A stretch of DNA of 64,000 nucleotides from positions 16,731,701-16,795,700 of the forward strand of contig NC_082684.1 of assembly GCF_949987515.2 (NCBI RefSeq), given 5' to 3'. The notes under the pieces were generated by a model. It was not told where the DNA came from. It saw only the letters and a list, made by a program, of their open reading frames with translations, and made no database searches. Origin of the DNA: Delphinus delphis (Eukaryota; Chordata; Mammalia; Artiodactyla; Delphinidae). Of the stretch, positions 46,850 through 58,583 are shown in pieces. Each line of letters starts with the position of its first letter. The first letter of the stretch is position 1. Position numbers and translations under genes: made by a program.

Positions 46850-47449
46850 CAAAACCTGAGGCAAAGATTAATGGAGTAATGCTTTGTTAGGGAAATGCAA
46901 ACCCAGGGCAGTAAAGTTCAAGAGAAAGGTAAGTGAGCAAAGAAAGATGTAATGCAAAGTGAAGCTACCACTTCATGACAAGCTGTAAAGAGATATCAGA
47001 AGTCCTTCAGAGGGTGCGCTGTCTGGGAAGATGGGACATCTCCAAGTATATTGAATGTACAAACCACTACATAGTCCATGGGTGAGAGGAAAATAGGAAA
47101 TAAATTTGCCCAGATCCATCCTATCTCATATTTCTCATTGATTAAAGCATGCCACATGGGGAGGTAATGCCCCATACTGCCATCTGGCCTTCTTAGCAGC
47201 TGCTCTCCAGATGCCAGCCCCAAGCTCACTCTGTAATGCAGCTTTCATCCACGTCTAGAAGTGATGTGAGGGGACCAAACACATGATGTTGGCTGAGTCT
47301 TGGCCATGCAGCACAGGCCAGCAGAAGGTATGGCGCTCTTAGAGCAAGCCGTGAAGACTTACCCAGGTAGGAAAATGGCTGATTAAGTCCAAGAGGTGGC
47401 CATGGCCGAGGGAATCTGATGAGGTGCACATAGTTTGTGTTTGATACAA
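46850..47449. other. No recognised gene; possible old LTR-like sequence
   Basis: Medium-GC sequence with 'ctttgttagggaaatgcaaa' and 'gctgctctccagatgccagc' that might be an old LTR. Open frames at 46996-47229 and 47226-47429 (minus) are unlike known proteins. Confidence 0.3.
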
Positions 47450-47600
47450 GCAGAATTTGAAGGTTTGTTTCTACTCTGAGCTGTCTGTGGGATGTTGGGA
47501 AAGGTATTTATTCTCTCTGAGCCTCAGAATTATCTATAAAATGAGGGAATGAATGAAATCTTTAAGGTCCAAAATTCTATGATTGCATACATCAACAGTG
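47450..47600 (+). mobile_element. MIR SINE
   Basis: 'ttctctctgagcctcagaat' then 'tatctataaaatgagggaat' and 'ggtccaaaattctatgattg'. Confidence 0.6.
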
Positions 47601-48535
47601 AAATAATTTGAATTTGGGATTTATTACTTACACACAAAAAGTTCCCAGGGTGGATCTGGGGGCAATAATCCTTCGAATCTCTGCAGGATTAGACAATTAT
47701 CTTTAATGTAATCCTTAATATTGGCCTGCTAATTATTAACGAGATGTTTTCACAACTTCAATGTGTAGTAAGGTAGAAAAAAGCACTAAAACATTTAGAA
47801 CAGTTGGAAACAATAAATATAGATGTTTCTTTTGCTCTGGAGAAAAATATATAATAGAATATTCAGTTCATTAGAATATTCTGATTCAGTTAATTAATTA
47901 AATTTTTTAATATTTAGAGGAAGCACATGTAATCATACATTGTTAGATGGAATTTGATGTGTAGACAGAAATTGATGTCCCCATGACTTGACATAATACA
48001 TCCATACCAAAGGAAACTCCGGGCATGAGATGACTAATGTTTACAAAGGTGACTGTTGTTACCTTTTAGTATTCTCAGATATATATTTCCTGAGAAATGC
48101 AAACCAGAGAGGTAACTTACAAGAAGAATATTTTATGTTAAACGACCTTATAGAGGGAGTCAGTTTAAGGTGGGACATATATCCAAGGGAGGGTCTGTCC
48201 TCAACAGAATCTCTCACACAAACTCTTGATTCTTAAGAGTTCTGAGAATACGCTTCGCCCATGGAATTGTGTTACTTCCATTTTTTATTTTCCTGCTGTT
48301 AGCTTCTTTTTCATGGAAGTGTTTCCCTTTTAATTGGGCTTCATCTGTTGCTATATACCTGTCAGATCTCAAATGTTGTCCCATAATTCTTAGACACCGA
48401 TTAAATGGTAACAAATTCATCATTATCTTGGAGGCAGTTTAAAGCCTTACAAGTTGGATTTTTGTTCACATACACCTGGGGAAGGGGAGTGTTTATGATG
48501 GAGGGTATATGTCTCCCTCAGAAAAGCAGTACAGT
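47601..48535. other. No recognised feature
   Basis: Unassigned. Two short open frames at 48030-48236 (plus) and 48214-48423 (minus) are probably chance. Confidence 0.35.
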
Positions 48536-48580
48536 GCTATGGTAAAGGGTATAGACTCTGGAATAAGAGGAATTCCAATT
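48536..48580 (+). mobile_element. MIR SINE 5' fragment
   Basis: 'gctatggtaaagggtataga' with 'ctctggaataagagg' is a MIR head. Confidence 0.45.
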
Positions 48581-48835
48581 TATTCATTTACTCATTCATC
48601 CAGCTCAAAAATATTTATTGAGTTAGTTCTGTGTTCTGGGCACTGTTTTAGGTGCTGGGATGTAACAGAAAAAAAAATCTGCCCCTGAAATGGTATTTAC
48701 CATTTCAATGGAGGAGTTTGCAAGAACAAAGTTAATAAATTATATAGTATATTAGATTGTGTTAAGTGTTAAAGAGAAAAAAAATCAGATAGGAAGGTTG
48801 AAATTTTAGGGTAGCTTGGGGATGTCAGGAGAAGA
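48581..48835 (-). mobile_element. L2 LINE 3' fragment
   Basis: 'ctcattcatccagctcaaaa', 'atatttattgagttagttct', 'gggcactgttttaggtgctg', 'ctgcccctgaaatgg', 'tagattgtgttaagtgttaa'. It contains a small palindrome (48686-48707: tgaaatggta, tt, taccatttca) that is not a family feature. Confidence 0.7.
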
Positions 48836-48929
48836 CCCATATCCTGTGTTGCCTAAAGTTTATATAATACTTTTGCAAATTTTACAATAACTAACATACC
48901 TCCATGGGAACCCTTTGCTGGGGGCTTTG

Positions 48930-49067
48930 CCAACTTTTAGAAAGGCATTGTGAAAGCGAGGTGTCTTCAGCTTCATTCACTTCATGGTAAATTGCACATC
49001 TGTACCTGACACTAATTACCTGGATGCTTTTGGCCAGGTAACTTAACCTCTCTAAAAAGTTTTCCCA
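48930..49067 (+). mobile_element. MIR SINE, first half (split by CHR-2)
   Basis: 'ggccaggtaacttaacctct' is the MIR core. The element continues at 49212 after the SINE insertion. Confidence 0.65.
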
Positions 49068-49211
49068 GGGCTTCCCTGGTGGCGCAGTGATTGAGAGTCC
49101 GCCTGCCGATGCAGGGGACACGGGTTCATGCCCCGGTCCGGGAAAATCCCACATGCTGCGGAGCGGCTGAGGCCGTGAGCCATGGCCGCTGAGCCTGCGC
49201 GTCCGAAGTCT
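49068..49211 (+). mobile_element. CHR-2-type SINE (copy 5), 3'-truncated and tailless
   Basis: Starts gggcttccctggtggcgcag and stops after gcctgcgcgtccgaagtct, so it lacks about the last 60 bases and any A tail. It is flanked by a 10-bp duplication agttttccca at 49058-49067 and 49212-49221. The duplicated bases belong to the MIR it entered. A duplication without a tail is unusual for a SINE. The minus-strand 87-codon frame over it is a SINE translation. Confidence 0.93.
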
Positions 49212-49345
49212 AGTTTTCCCAATGGTGAAATGGAGGTAATAAAAGTATTAGTCTACTTTATTGGAGTGTTATAAGGCTCAGACAAGATAATGCACATAAA
49301 GCATTTATCATTGTGTTAAGCACATAATCAATGCCAAATTCCTAA
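49212..49345 (+). mobile_element. MIR SINE, second half
   Basis: 'aatggtgaaatggaggtaat', 'ggagtgttataaggctcaga', 'gcacataaagcatttatcat' carry on the MIR from 49067. Confidence 0.75.
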
Positions 49346-49564
49346 AATCTTAAGCAAATAAATGTGTCCTGTTGGTTTTGCTTGCTTGCTTACTTTGTTT
49401 ATATGCCAAGGTTATTTGTGTTCATCTTTTTTTAAAGCAACATGCATTTTAGATGAAAATATCTTGACTTAGCTGAACTTTTTATTATGCTCAAATCTGG
49501 GAAGGGGGAAAGAAAGGACATGTCCTGGAAACCTACTTTTCATAAGTATTTAAATGTATTCACT
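49346..49564. other. No recognised feature
   Basis: Short unassigned stretch. Confidence 0.35.
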
Positions 49565-49740
49565 TTCTAAAACTGCTACCAAGCTATGAGAATGTGAGGT
49601 ACATGTTTTTAAACTCATCTTTTAGATATAAACATAGAAGCTCAGAAAGATTAAGTAAACTACCCAGTCACTCAGCTCATAGGGGCAGAACTGGGATGCA
49701 GTCACAGATATGTGTATCTAAAAGTTTATGCTGTTTCCAT
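49565..49740 (-). mobile_element. MIR SINE
   Basis: 'tagaagctcagaaagattaa', 'gtaaactacccagtcactca', 'ggcagaactgggatgcagtc' are reversed MIR words in order. Confidence 0.65.
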
Positions 49741-51615
49741 GAAGTCTGAATGAATAAAGATCTTAGCAGAAATGAATTATTCATAAAGTGAAGGTAGCAT
49801 TCTTATCAGTCAGTCTTGGCCTTAAGGAAATTAATTACCAACCTAGGCATGATATTTACATATTTGTACTTGGTCCATTAAGGACTCAGGAGAAGAGGAA
49901 ATTGGCAAAGATAAGAGAAGAGCTAAATTTGATTTTCAGCCAGAATTATTGTTAGCAGCTTTAATAAGTGCAAACAGGCTAAGAGCGTTTGCTGAAAAAC
50001 ACTTAGGAAAGAAAGCCATATAATCCCACCCAGGGCTCTTTACAAAATCACCATTCTCTCCTCAGTCTACTTCAGTCTTGCAGGCTCCTCCAGGAGGTGG
50101 TGCCTGCGAGCCTGGTGACAAGACTGTACTCATAGGATCAGCCTGCCCATTGCAAAAAGGCCACTCCTCCTACAGCAGCTGATCCAACTCTCCTGATTCC
50201 CACTGGGGATCCATCTGTTCTCTAATCTCTAATGCCAGCCTTGTCCTGTGGGAGCCACTGGATCTGGTATGACCTTGTTGAGTCCTGATCTTCCTAATGT
50301 GGTGATTAGGCTTGATGTGGAAGGTTGCTCTTCTGAAGCTGAACTAGAAAACACAAGTAGAAAATAAGCATTTCTGAAATGGATACTATCACCACACACT
50401 TGCCTGGCAAAATGTCAGCTTATTTCACTTGAATTGGGACCAAAGAGTAAGAGAGAATATTGGCTGGTTTCTGGGGGGCACAAGGTGGTGGATGGAAATT
50501 AATAACACTAAGATTTTCTTGTTGTTTTAAACTAATAAAAAGGTTTCATTCAAGATTATGAAAACAATTGTTTATTTTTTAACTCAACTCTTCCCATAAT
50601 TTGCTTTTGCGACTTCCTGTCTCTCAAACCCTCAAACCTAACATAGTACCTGATATAAATGAATTAAAACATCATGCTAAGAAAAAGAAGGACAAACGAT
50701 GTGTGCTTTGGTTTTATCAATTACAAAATGGGAACAAAAATGCCCTTACAATAGTACTGTTGTAATGAAAATCAGGTGCTCCTCTGTGTACAGTGAAGGC
50801 ATGTCCTGTTAATTCTTTTCTTCTCCCCATTTCCTCCATTACTCTGGCTACTGAGATTGCTTAGTCCAAATCCTAACTCTTAGACAGATGGCAGTGCCCT
50901 CTGCCTTGCAGTCTAGTGACCATGCTCTTGTACACCTCGGACTAATGTTTTCATGATTCTTCCAGAAGAGCCTTTGTGATTGTCTTTTTTGGGGGGAGGG
51001 GGAGGGGACTTTTTTGTTTTCATGCAACATCCCATTAACTGTTGTTCCACAGCTGTCATCTAATTAGCTCTGGATTCTACTCCTTTGCTCTGACGGGTCT
51101 TCTGGATAAATGACATGCTTAGAGCATTAACGAGAGATATACAAGTATTTGTGTAGGGGAAAATTGGACTGCTGTCTATCATTTAAAGACAAACTGACCT
51201 GGCAGTAGAGTGTGGGGGTTGAGAGGTTGGAATACTAGCCAGTTAACTAAAATTTAATTCAGAAAATGATCAGTTTGACTAATGACTGATTAACCACATT
51301 AGAGATGTTCCCAATGTTTGATTTCATTGGGGTTTTGCTGCTGCCAAGAGTCTTTTCAGACCAGCATGGTTGACTTTTGTAATGCCCATCACTTTATTTG
51401 AGAAGGGATGGGCTATTTCTTAAAGGTTGTTTAATCTCCTGCAGACTTACCCCCTGCCCCAAAGCTTTGTCTACTCTAGCCCTAATCACATATGTCCTTT
51501 GACAGTTTTTGGCAAATTAGTCATATGTTGAGTTAATATTTGCCAAATTGGCTCTCAGTGAATTAGGTTTTGTTGAATTTATGAAGATCCTAGAGTTTGC
51601 ATTTAACATTGACTT
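49741..51615. other. Repeat-poor block, no gene seen
   Basis: About 1.9 kb with no transposon I can name. The part 49860-50010 is repeat-free and could be conserved DNA. A G-rich run (about 50989-51007, gggggg then aggggg and agggg) could form a G-quadruplex. The part 50040-50340 has higher GC but no open frame. Confidence 0.35.
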
Positions 51616-51800
51616 CTGGGTTCTGTACTTTAGCTTCACCACTTGCCAGCTGGGTAACCTTGACTAGTGAATCTTTATGACCTTCAATCTTTGCATCCGT
51701 AAAATAGTAATGATGAAAGTATTACTTTCATCAATGAGGTAACCCATGCAATGGGCTTAACACAGTGAAATACAGAGTATGTGCTCAAAGTACTGTGAAA
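51616..51800 (+). mobile_element. MIR SINE
   Basis: 'tcaccacttgccagctgggt', 'aaccttgactagtgaatctt', 'tgcatccgtaaaatagtaat', 'gcttaacacagtgaaataca'. Confidence 0.75.
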
Positions 51801-51879
51801 TATCACCTTGCAAGTATCAGATCACCATGATCTATTCTTTGTTCCTATTATTGAGAACAGGGGAGTGTAGGAGTTAGAC

Positions 51880-52120
51880 TCCCATTTTTTGTGCCAACTA
51901 TGTGCAAGACATGGTACTAGGAATTATAAATAGATTACATCACTTGATTTTTATAAGAATCCTTAACATGATACACCAACAAAAATGGGAAAATTCAGTC
52001 TGAGAAATCTACAGAATTGCTTGAGATTTGACAGATAATTCATGGAGGAGCTGAGATTGGAACTCACGTCTGTCTAATTCTTAAACTCCATTAATGTACC
52101 ATGTTCTGACTACTACATAT
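51880..52120 (-). mobile_element. MIR SINE (MIRb/MIR3-like)
   Basis: 'tgccaactatgtgcaagaca', 'tggtactaggaattataaat', 'aatgggaaaattcagtctga', 'gagctgagattggaactcac'. Confidence 0.55.
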
Positions 52121-52475
52121 CAGCTCTTGATGTTTGCCTTTTAGTAAATAAACCTGCCCCCTTACCTTCTACCAACTATCTTTGGTATTTAAAACACTGA
52201 CAGTCATTAACCACAACATGGCTTCTTAAATCAGGATGAGTTTAACAAATGATGTGAATGTTTATCACTTTTGAAAATCTGTTATTAATATAATAATGCT
52301 TCAGAGTCAAGGTAGTATATACTTAGAAAAAAATATCTTTCACAGATTAGTATGTGCATGCTGAAAGGAAGGTGGGTGGATAGGGGACATGCTATTTATT
52401 AGAGACAACTAGAAAGATGATCATGGTGACATTGTCCTGTAGTTGTAGAGTGCAGTCATTTGATAGTTCATGGAG
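52121..52475. other. No recognised feature
   Basis: Unassigned sequence between two MIRs. Confidence 0.35.
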
Positions 52476-52665
52476 CATTTTCACATACATTTATCTAATT
52501 AAATCCTTTGAGGATGAAAGAGGAGAAATTAGTAGCCTCATATTACAGGTGAGAAAACTACATCTCAGAAAGGTTAAATGATTTAACGAAGGTCATATAC
52601 TTACTTAGTACATAGTAGACCTGAGAATAGAACTTAGGTCTTCCCAGCACAATTTTGTAACACTG
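52476..52665 (-). mobile_element. MIR SINE
   Basis: 'cctcatattacaggtgagaa', 'aactacatctcagaaaggtt', 'aatgatttaacgaaggtcat', 'agaatagaacttaggtcttc'. Confidence 0.75.
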
Positions 52666-52719
52666 GAAATAAATGAGATTAAATGCTAAGGAGAAAACTT
52701 TCTATTGTAACAGAGGCTC

Positions 52720-53155
52720 CTAGGTGTCTCCTAATATCAATTCTCCCCTTTTTTCTTAGAGTTAGAACCTCTATTGCCAAAGCATGTGACCCCCTAGAAA
52801 AGTGCAAATATCTCCCAGCTTCCCCTCAGCTGTGGTCCATTTTCTTCTGAGAACCTTCCTTATAAGGTAACTGACACATACCCTTTGTTTCATTTCCTCC
52901 TATCTTCTTTCTTCTTCCTGAAACAAGAAGGTCCATCGTGGACCACACCCTCAAAGGACACATACTGGAGATGTTGGAGAAGAAAGATTGGAAGAGTCTG
53001 AGTCCCAGACAACTGGGAAGACATCATACCAGACCCGGAGAGCTCACTTCTGAACTTCTCTGTGAGAAAAAAAAAAAATATATATATATTCCATCACTTT
53101 TACGCTGTTGCTATGTTGGGGTCTCTACCATAGCCAAACCTCACCCTAGGTAATC
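52720..53155 (+). mobile_element. LTR-like relic (possible MaLR type)
   Basis: 'gagatgttggagaagaaaga', 'ttggaagagtctgagtccca', 'tctgaacttctctgtgagaa', an A run followed by a TA run (about 53068-53088), then 'cgctgttgctatgttggggt', 'ctctaccatagccaaacctc'. The end resembles that of an old mammalian LTR with its poly-A region expanded. Family uncertain. Confidence 0.4.
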
Positions 53156-53804
53156 TAGCACCTATTAGAGGTTTTGTCCCTGAGGTGACACAATATGAAT
53201 CTGAAGATCGGAAGAAAGAGATTGGCCAAGTGGAATCAAGACCAGAAGGCTACTCCCATTGGTAAAGAAGCACATTCAGACAGCTTCCCAGACTGAGGGG
53301 GAGCCTGAGAGCTATCAAAACTGTGTCTGAGTGAAGGAGCTATAGTCAGCTGACAGGTAAAGTGGGCAGGTTTCCCACATTCAGGAGCTATTTAGCGATT
53401 CATAAAGACACACCCACATTTACCATAGAACCCTCTCTTTGTAGGGTTCTGTGGCTCTATCCATGTTGGGAAGGAGAGTTGCAGAGGAAGTAGACAGGTT
53501 TGGGAAAAAATATTTTTAATTGTTTATTAGTTTTTCTTTCCCTCTTCTCTGGAGTTGCTAATCTCATTTAAAGAGGGGTTTCACATCAGGCACATCTGAC
53601 CTGCAGGCAGTACAATGAGCTCTGTTTTTAGCTTTGATTCCATGGTGTCTAGAACAACTTTCTGAACAACTTAGCTATAGAATATGTCTTCTCTATTAGG
53701 AAACATCCCCTGTTATCTACTTGTACATAGATACACACAGATAGCATATTTTTGTTGCACTTCACAGCATGCAAAACCATATAACATAGAGCATCACACT
53801 CAAT
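53156..53804. other. No recognised feature
   Basis: Unassigned. Confidence 0.35.
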
Positions 53805-54345
53805 CGATTTTAAAATAATTTTAGATTTATAGAAAAGTTGTGACAATAGTTTCCATATACCCCACACTGTTTCCCCTAGTATTATTATCTTAAGTGATGA
53901 TAGTTTGCCATAATTAATTAATTACTATTGACTAATACTAACTAAAGTCCATATTTTATTCAAATTTCCCTAGGTTTTACTTACTGTCCTTTTTCTGTTC
54001 CAGGATCCTGTCCAGGATACCACATTGTATTTAGTCAGCAAGACTTCTTGGCTGTGACAGTTTCTCAGACTTTCCTTGTTTTTGATGTTCTTAACAATTT
54101 TAAGGAGCACTAGTCAGATGTTTTGTAGAATTTCCCACAGTTTGTTTTGTTTGATTTTCTTAAATAAATAGACTGAAGTTATGTGTTTTGGGGAAAAGGA
54201 TCACAGAGGTAAAATGACATTCTCATCACATCATATCAAGGGAACATACATTCAACAGGATTTATCACTGATATGTTACCTTGATCACCTGGCTGAGGTA
54301 GCCTTTGTCAGGTTTCTCCACTGTAGTGTTACTCAGACATTACTT
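53805..54345. mobile_element. Old LINE-1 (L1M-type) 3' UTR
   Basis: A long, clear match by eye to an L1M 3' region: 'gattttaaaataattttaga', 'gaaaagttgtgacaatagtt', 'ccatataccccacactgttt', 'actaaagtccatattttatt', 'tccaggatcctgtccaggat', 'ttggctgtgacagtttctca', 'ggtaaaatgacattctcatc', 'tgatcacctggctgaggtag'. I am not sure of its strand. Confidence 0.65.
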
Positions 54346-55339
54346 TTTAATGATTATTTTTATAAATTACTGAAATAAACTGAGGTACTTATATAAATAT
54401 AGGTAATATGATAGGACAAAGTAGGCAAGGCAAGTAGGTAGAAAGCGAAAGTGAGCATAAGGAAGTAAGAAGAAGCAGAGGCAAAGTGAGTACAGAGTAA
54501 TGCCCACCAGAACAGGCTGTACCATCACTAGAGCTAGATTGTAAATTAGCTCTTGGAGCAAAAGCATAAAAGTAGAAATATGATTTATTAGGAGACTCAT
54601 GTTTGTTCATAAATTATTGTCCATAACTTTGTCCTAGTGCTCAGCTGCCAAAATTTCTAAATTGGTCCCCTCAGAAGCATAACATGATGCAGTGGTCAAC
54701 ATTTTAACATATTCTATATTTCTACCTGTCTATGTATCTACCTATCTATCACCATCATCTACCTAGATATAGATAATCATTTTCATGTAAGCTAAAAGCA
54801 TGATAACTAAGCAGAGTTCAGTACAGAACATTGGGTCCATTCATGTAGCTCTTTAAATCTGGCTGATTCAAGGTTAAATTTTATGATATTTTTGGTAATG
54901 AATAGACTGCTTATGTTTCAGACAGTGAACCTCAATATCATTCCTTAAATGAGCTTTTGCTAATGATTGGGTATCCAGAAGCTGAGGTTATATTTTCTAG
55001 CAAAAAACAAAACAAAACCACAAAACAGAAACAAATACCTAGAGTGAAGTTATTTCTGTGACACAATGACATTCTAAAAAGAAAGGCAGAGCTTATACTA
55101 CCCCGTGAAACGTGACCCCAACTAGAACACAGGACCATGCGGTTATTTTATAGATGGGGATGTAATCGTAGAAGGGTATATGGATGCACCCAGTGTTTGG
55201 TAATCAGTGAGGCCAGGTCAGACCTCAAAAACTGACTGTCTCCAGAATTCTCTTTGGGGGATAATTGTATACCATACCAGATCACCAGGTATTATCCTGT
55301 TGATTATTTCAGTGGTGAATGTCTCAGGCAGAACAGTTA
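54346..55339. other. No recognised feature
   Basis: Unassigned. A purine-rich part at 54420-54490, a ctat repeat at about 54726-54770 and a CAAAA-rich run near 55000-55035. Confidence 0.35.
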
Positions 55340-55505
55340 TACACCCTCATTTTAGCTTGGTTTCTAAAGGCAGCATGGCTTCAGAGCCTGTGCTTTCAGT
55401 CAGCCAGTTATAGATTTGAATCTGTGACCATTATTGTTCACCATTCTCTTTACAGTCCTATCTTAGTGGTTGGTCCACAGTGAATGCTCAGTACATTCAC
55501 TTTTA
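55340..55505 (+). mobile_element. MIR SINE
   Basis: 'aaggcagcatggcttcagag', 'gccagttatagatttgaatc', 'agtgaatgctcagtacattc'. Confidence 0.5.
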
Positions 55506-55571
55506 TCATTGTCATTTATTTTGCAGGTGCTCAAAACAGGTGCTGATTGACTACATCAACAGAGGAATAAT
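55506..55571 (+). mobile_element. Probable L2 LINE 3' terminus
   Basis: 'aggtgctcaaaacaggtgct' and a run into gaat repeats fit an L2 end. Confidence 0.4.
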
Positions 55572-55600
55572 GAAAGAATGAATGAATGAATGAATGAATT
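55572..55600. repeat. (GAAT)n microsatellite
   Basis: About seven gaat units, commonly grown from an L2 tail. Confidence 0.85.
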
Positions 55601-55720
55601 CAGACTTTAACATTTCCCAGCTCTTTACTATTCAGCCAAGTGAGGATAATACATAAGTATCCATTTGGGGGGAAGACTATATGAGATTAATCATGTGAAA
55701 ACACCTGATACCTCATTTAA
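55601..55720 (+). mobile_element. Probable MIR SINE fragment
   Basis: 'agtgaggataatacataagt' and 'gaagactatatgagattaat' fit a MIR middle part. Confidence 0.4.
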
Positions 55721-56984
55721 CACGTGGTAAGGTTTATAATGACAAGAATAAACTGTTCTGCTTATCATATAAGCTCCATGTAGTTGAGGCATTATATATT
55801 TTTCATCTCTAAGATTTAATCTATTTTAACATACATCAATCTTTTAACCAAATCCTTTGAAAAGGTAGAAATGGAAACTGTAGGAGGCATTACAATTTCA
55901 GAAATATTAAAACATGAAAAAATTCATGCTGGTTAAACATAAGCAAATATAGCATTTTTATTTATGAATTATTAAGCTGAAACTTTAAGACATGTATGAG
56001 CTAAGATGCTACAATCAATTTTCTCAAGGACAAATTATCCTTGAACAAACAGACCTTGAGGTTTAAGCTCTGAGGTGAAAACTTAATTTTTGCTCTTCCA
56101 AGAAGTAGTGTTGCCCTTAAGACCTTGCCCAGTTATCAGCCCAGCCCTGGTTATAGCAACAGGGACAAGAGGCACAGATGTGAAGAGCCCCTGAAACTTC
56201 TTGTAACAGTCACTCCCAAGGGCATACAAGCACAACATGGTCTATTTGTGCTAAACATATGCAAAAGTCAGTGCCAAATCTGCAGTTTGCTTAATGATGG
56301 AATAAAGACCACTTAAATTAATGGGGTATTTGAAATCCATCCTTCCAATACAATTATTGGAGCAAGAGATGTTAATTATTCCCATTACTTTGCTCCACAC
56401 CTCCCAACAGGCTGCTCTTTTGACTCCTGAATGCATCTGCTTCGTTCCTAGTTAACTTAATTCATCAGGTGGGTCTGCTTCCATGCTCTTATTGCCTCAC
56501 ATATAACACTTCAATTAAATTGAGAAGAGTAATTACTTAAAGTGACAAACATAAGAATGTTAATTAACTAAAAAGGTCATTTCAGGGCACTTAAACTAGA
56601 GTAGTGCAAAATAAAAGGTCATGATTTAATGTATTTGCTTGACTTGCTTTTGTAAAACACTGTTCTTCATTATAATAATGCCAAAAAAGCAAAAGTGTGT
56701 TTCATTAGCAAAGAATTTATGATTCTTGGTTACTGAGGAGATCTGATTTCTGTGTTTTTTATTCACAGAGTGTATACAATTTATAATAGAGAATAAAGCT
56801 AACGACCTCAGATTTTTCTCGTTATAAATATTTCAAATATATCTTAATGTTACTAATGTGCAGGCTTAAAAATCAAGTCTTAACTATATTTAAAAATTCC
56901 CTAAAGTCTACCTGATTAAAACTCAATTGTATAAATATTTATACAATTTTCATTAAGGTTATACATTTGAAATGAATGTATAAC
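55721..56984. other. Repeat-poor AT-rich block, no gene seen
   Basis: About 1.3 kb without a named transposon. The part 56450-56860 has several taatta and attaa words, and reads like unique sequence of the sort often found as conserved non-coding elements. This is an impression only. An inverted pair lies at about 56927-56947 (ataaatatttat centre) and another around 56955-56990 (ggttatac/gtataacc). Confidence 0.35.
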
Positions 56985-58280
56985 CTTATGAATAAAGCTA
57001 CTATAAACATCTGTGTACAGGTTTTGGTGTAGACATAAATTTTCAGCTCCTCTGAGTAAATACTAAGGAGCACAGCTGCTGGATGGTTTGCTGAGAGTAT
57101 GTTTACTTTTGTAAGAAACAGCCATACTGCCTTCCAAAGTTGCTGTACAATTTTGCAGTCCCGCCAGCAACGAATGATACTTCCTGTTGTACCACATCCT
57201 TGTTAACATTCGTTGTTGTCAGTGTTCTGGATTTTGGTCATTCTAATTGGTGCATAGTGATATCTTATTGTTGTTTTAATTCACATTTCCCTGATAACAC
57301 ATAATGTGAAGCATTGTTTTCATATGTTTATTTGCTATCTGTATAACTTCTTTGGTGAGGTGTCTGTTAAGGTCTTTGGTCTATTTTTTAATTGTGTTGT
57401 TTGATTTTCTATTCTTGAGTTTTAAGAATTCCTCTAATACCTTGGATAACCATCCTTTGTCCAATGTGTTTTTTGTAAGTATTTTCTCCCAGTATATGAT
57501 TTGACTTATTCTCTTGTCCTTGTCTTTCACAGAGTGAAATTTGTAAAATTTTAATAAGGTTCAAATTATCAATTTCTTTCATGGATTGTGCCTTTGGTGT
57601 ATTTAAAAGTCATCACCATACCCAAGGTCATCTAGGTTTTCTCCCATTATATCTTCTAGGAGTTTTATAGTTTTGCATTTTATGTATAGGTCTGTGGTTC
57701 ATTTTGAATTAAATTTTGTGAAGGGAGTAAAGTGTGTGTCTGGGGTTTTTTTTTTTTGGCACGTGGATGTACAGTTGTTCTGGTACTATTTGTGGAGAAA
57801 AGCTGTCATTGCTCTATTGTATTGCCTTTGCTCCTTGGTCAAAGGTAAGTTGACTCTATTTCTGGGCTCTCTATTCTGTTTCATTGATCCATTTGCCTAT
57901 TATTTTGCCATTACCACATCATCTTGATTACTGTAGCTTTATGGAAGTCATGAAGTCGAGTAGTGTTAGTCCTTCAACTCTGTTCTCCTTTAATGCTGTG
58001 TTGGTTATTCTGGGTCTTTTTTCTCACCAAATAAACTTTAGAATCAGTTTATTGATATTCAAAAAATAGCTTTCTGGGATTTTTATTGGTATTGCAATGA
58101 ATCAATTTGTGAGGAACTGACATCTTGACAATATTGAATCTTCCTTTCCATGAACATGGAATATCTCTCCATTTAGTTAGTTCTTCTTTAATTTCATTCA
58201 TCAGACTTCTATAATTTTCTTCATATAGATTTTGTACCTATTTTTTTTAGATTTATACCTAAGTGTTTGATCTTTTGGGG
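56985..58280 (-). mobile_element. Old LINE-1 (L1M-type), ORF2 C-terminal half
   Basis: Reversed ORF2: 'actgccttccaaagttgctg', 'ggtcattctaattggtgcat', 'ggtgaggtgtctgttaaggt', 'accatcctttgtccaatgtg', 'atcttctaggagttttatag', 'tctattctgtttcattgatc', 'cttgattactgtagctttat', 'aacatggaatatctctccat'. All frames are broken by stops. The 84- and 61-codon plus-strand open runs here are antisense remnants. Confidence 0.85.
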
Positions 58281-58583
58281 GTGCTAATGTAAGTCAGATT
58301 AAAATGAGGCCTTAAAGCCAGTGCTAATCCAATATGACTGTGTACTTACAAAAAGAGGAAATTTGGATACACAAAGAAACATCAGGTGTACATGCCCAGA
58401 GGAAAAACCATGTGAAAACTCGGCAATAAGGTGGCTATCTGCAAGCCCAGAGGAGAGGCCTCAGAAGAAACCAAACCTGCCAATACCTGGAGTTCTAGCC
58501 TCCAGAACTGTAACAAAATAAATCTCTGTTAAATCATCCAATCTGTGGTATTTTTGTTATGGCAGCCCTAATAAACAAACACA
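58281..58583 (+). mobile_element. MLT1-type LTR, 5'-truncated
   Basis: 'tggctatctgcaagcccaga', 'gaagaaaccaaacctgccaa', 'ttctagcctccagaactgta', 'aatctctgttaaatcatcca', 'tgttatggcagccctaataa'. It closely resembles the LTR at 63506, sharing the phrase for 'gaggcctcagaagaaaccaa'. It directly abuts the L1. Confidence 0.85.

Noticed and set aside
57673..58069. Open frames of 84 and 61 codons on the plus strand
   Set aside because: Antisense to decayed L1 ORF2.
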